This document shows, piece after piece, positions 61,736 to 64,000 of a stretch of DNA of 64,000 bases (its first letter is position 1; each line of letters begins with the position of its first letter). This DNA is from Streptacidiphilus sp. 4-A2 (GTDB lineage Bacteria; Actinomycetota; Actinomycetes; Streptomycetales; Streptomycetaceae). The position numbers and the translations under genes were made by a program. The stretch spans positions 248,001 to 312,000 of the forward strand of contig JAAFYY010000001.1 in the NCBI GenBank assembly GCA_014284505.1. The letters are read 5' to 3'. The notes beneath the pieces are model-generated. The model searched no databases and was not told the origin of the DNA. It was given only the letters and a program-made list of their open reading frames with translations.

Positions 61736-63223
61736 ATTCGGTGCTCCTTCGACGGTTCGGACGGCAGGACCTCCGGTTTCAGCGGCAGTTCGACGGTGAA
61801 CACGGCGCCGGCGTCAAGCCGGTTGGCCGCACGGATGGTGCCGCCGTGCAGGTGGACGTTCTCCATGGTGATGGCGAGGCCGAGGCCGCTGCCGCCGTCC
61901 GGGTCCGGGCGCGGTCCGACTTGTAGAAGCGGTCGAAGATATGGGGCAGCACGTCGTCCGGGATTCCCGGACCGCCGTCCAGGACTTCGATGACCGCCCA
62001 ATGTCCCGTGTCCGGTCCTCCCGGGTATGCAGGCGTAGTTCTACCGGGAGCCCTCCGTGCCGGAGCGCGTTCCCGACCAGATTGGCGATGATCACGTCGA
62101 GGCGGCGCGGATCGAAGCGCCCGCGGAGGGCCGGGCTCGGGCAGGCGTCCGGTGTCGACCGTCTCCAGCCAGGCGCGGGAAGCGAGCGTGCGCCGCAGGG
62201 ACTCGGCGACGTCGATCTCGTTCAGGTGCAGGTTCGCCGCTCCCGCATCGAAGCGGGAGATCTCCATCAGGTCATCCACCAGAAGGGCCAGCTTCACCGT
62301 CTCCTCGCTGATGAGCCGGACCGCGGTCCCCACGTCCGGGGCAAGGAGCAGCGCGTCCTCGTCGAGGATGTCGGTGACCGCGGACATGGCGGCCAGCGGG
62401 GTGCGCAGTTCATGGGAGACGTCGGCGGCGAAGCGCCGGGCCCGTGCCTCCATCCGGCGCAGCTCGGCCACGGACTCCTCCAGAGCGGCAGCGGTGTCGT
62501 TGAAGGCGTGGGAGAGGTCGGCCAGTTCGTCGGAGCCGTGGACGGAGCCGGGTGTCGAGGTGGCCCTCGGCGATGCGGTGGGTGGCATGGCGCAGCCTGC
62601 GCACCGGGCGCAGCACGCCGCGGGCTGCCAGCAGCGCCAGCAGCACGGCCAGCCCCAGCACCGGAAAGGACGGTCCGCTCGACCGCGTTGACCAGGGTCT
62701 GCACGAAGCTCTGCTCGTCGGCCAGCGGTACGGTCAGGAAGACGTCGATGCCGGACTGCTGGTCCGTGGGCTCGTGCAGGGTGCCGAAGGTGACCGGCAG
62801 ACCGACGATGAGCGAGGGACTGCCGGCCGTCATCACCCGCTGGAAGACGGTGGTGCTGTTGGAGCGCACGGCCGAGCGCAGGGCGGAGGTCAGCTCCGGG
62901 AACGAGTCGTTCGCGGTGGAGGTGGCGGTCATCCCCTGGTAGGTGGCCATGACGTGCCAGTCCTGTGCGGGTTCGTCGCCGGCTACGGAGGTGACCAGGG
63001 TCTGCAAGTCGCTGCGGTCCGGGGGGTAGCTGAGGTTGCCGGCGACGCTGTCGACGTCGGTGCGGAACTGCTGGATCACGGTGTTCTGGGCCTGCTTGAG
63101 CACCTCGGTGCGGGCTTCGCGGAACATCAGGGCGCCGGTGGCCAGCGAGGCGATCGCTGCCACCAGGACGAAGGCCACCACCAGCCGGGCACGCAGGCCG
63201 CGCAGCAGGAACGGCGCCTTCAC
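61732..63223 (-). CDS. sensor histidine kinase (AfsQ2-like), frameshifted
   Basis: This is a sensor kinase of about 495 residues: a TM helix at the N-terminus, an extracellular domain of about 140 residues, a second TM, HAMP ('GVLRPVRRLRHATHRIAEG'), HisKA with 'DVSHELRTPLAAM', and an ATPase with 'NLVGNALRHGG' (N box), 'DGGPGIP' and 'GGSGLGLAI'. GTG 63223 overlaps the response-regulator stop, and the end overlaps the lipoprotein ATG. Frame changes occur near 62670, 62560, 62130, 62010 and 61915. Confidence 0.88.
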
Positions 63224-63911
63224 GCGGCTTTGAACCTGTAGCCGAAGCCGCGCACGGTCTGGATGTAACGAGGCTGTTCGCGGCTCTCGCCCATCTTCTG
63301 CCGCAGCCGCCTGATACAGGCGTCGACCAGCCGTGAGTCGCCGTGGTAGCTGTGCTCCCAGACGGCTTCGAGCAGCTGCTGCCGGCTGAAAACCTGGCCA
63401 GGCGAGGCGGTCAGGGTCAGCAGCAGCCGCAGTTCGGAGGGGGCGAGGGCGATCGGCACCCCCTGATGGGTCACGGTCAGTGCGGACCGGTCGATGGCCA
63501 GTTCGCCATGGGTCTCGATCTTCGATGCGGCCCCGTCTGCGGGTATGCCGCTGACCCGACGCAGGACGGCCGAATGCGGGCCTCGAGGACCCGGGCCTGG
63601 ATGGGTTTGACGACGTAGTCGTCGGCTCCCGCTTCGAGTCCGACGACTATGTCCACGTCTTCTCCGCGAGCGGTCGCCATGATGATCGCCAGTCCCTGGT
63701 CGTCGGCGCGGATCTTCTGGCAGACCTGCAGGCCGCTCATGCCGGGCAGCATCAGGTCGAGCACCACGACGTCCGGGCGGAAGGAACGGACCAGCTCCAG
63801 CCCCTCCTCCCCGGTCCCGGCCGCGGCGACCTCGCAGTCCAGACGGCGCAGCGCCAGTTGGACGCCCTCCCTCACGGCGGGGTCGTCCTCGATGAGTAGA
63901 ACACGTGGCAT
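63220..63911 (-). CDS. OmpR-family response regulator (AfsQ1-like)
   Basis: This is a response regulator of about 230 residues with receiver Asp in 'PDVVVLDLMLPGMSG', acidic pair 'IEDD', Lys in 'YVVKPIQARVLEARI', and a C-terminal winged helix ('PSELRLLLTLTASPGQVFSRQQLL', 'GDSRLVDACIRRLRQKMGE'). The text is closest to AfsQ1-type regulators of streptomycetes, which control secondary metabolism and development in response to nutrient signals. ATG 63911 is the start; a longer frame begins at 63950. One frame change lies near 63560. Order RR-HK-lipoprotein with overlaps forms one operon. The last 88 bases of the window show nothing else. Confidence 0.9.
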
Positions 63912-64000
63912 GGGAACAGTATCTGCTCGCAATGCGGCTGGTCGGAGCATCTGTTACGCAACGATCACATAGGAGCAACCGTCCCGCCGACTGTCGCCGA

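Overview
The window is high-GC actinobacterial chromosome. GTG starts, GGAGG-type ribosome binding sites, a SARP regulator, PadR, TetR and ArsR regulators, secreted S53 and SGNH enzymes and streptomycete-type insertion sequence remnants point to Streptomyces or a close relative in the Streptomycetaceae. The genus cannot be fixed from this sequence. A large share of the longer genes, probably about half, are broken by one or more frameshifts while the protein similarity simply continues in another frame. Several shifts sit in short homopolymers (glpD, sqd1, the IS transposase). I read most of them as base-calling or assembly indels rather than decay, and give gene limits that span them.

Region 1-12.4 kb: a YVTN beta-propeller protein, an ArsR repressor and a secreted S53 peptidase, then a tightly packed minus-strand operon cysH-cysD-cysN-hlyD-GT2-glucoamylase-like protein. 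The first four genes overlap or nearly touch. Divergent from it at 13.0 kb is a clear UDP-sulfoquinovose synthase gene (SQD1 family). Sulfate activation and reduction to sulfite, the enzyme that uses sulfite to make UDP-sulfoquinovose, a membrane GT2 synthase, a membrane-fusion adaptor and a secreted glycan-active enzyme together suggest a pathway for a sulfonated (sulfoquinovose-containing) extracellular polysaccharide. This is the most interesting system in the window. An ArsR/MFS pair and a second copy of the secreted glucoamylase-like protein follow.

Region 17.9-39.5 kb: membrane proteins (DoxX-like, FUSC-like), a lipoprotein, and a TetR/small membrane protein pair. Next is a TetR-glpD | FAD oxidase-lipid kinase block laid out like Mycobacterium tuberculosis Rv2250c-Rv2249c | Rv2251-Rv2252. 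Then come an AfsR-like SARP, secreted proteins, an SGNH hydrolase, a multicopper oxidase, a LysR/DapA-family pair, and a Lon-like protein that lacks the catalytic lysine.

Region 39.5-46.6 kb: an oxidative catabolic or modification cluster. It holds a PadR with a perfect palindromic operator, a luciferase-like monooxygenase, an SDR, an HSL-type esterase, a SnoaL-like protein, a second PadR and a CYP125/124-like P450, followed by RibD-like and BI-1 genes.

Region 46.6-64 kb: an accessory zone with a truncated tyrosine integrase and three transposase remnants. It contains a trypsin/P-loop NTPase/TPR protein paired with a trypco2-like gene, a predicted biological conflict module. It also contains a class A PBP-like gene with degenerate transpeptidase motifs, split by an IS5-family element whose terminal inverted repeats and TCA target duplication can be read directly. 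The window ends with an AfsQ1/AfsQ2-like two-component system and its lipoprotein. No tRNA, rRNA or CRISPR was seen.
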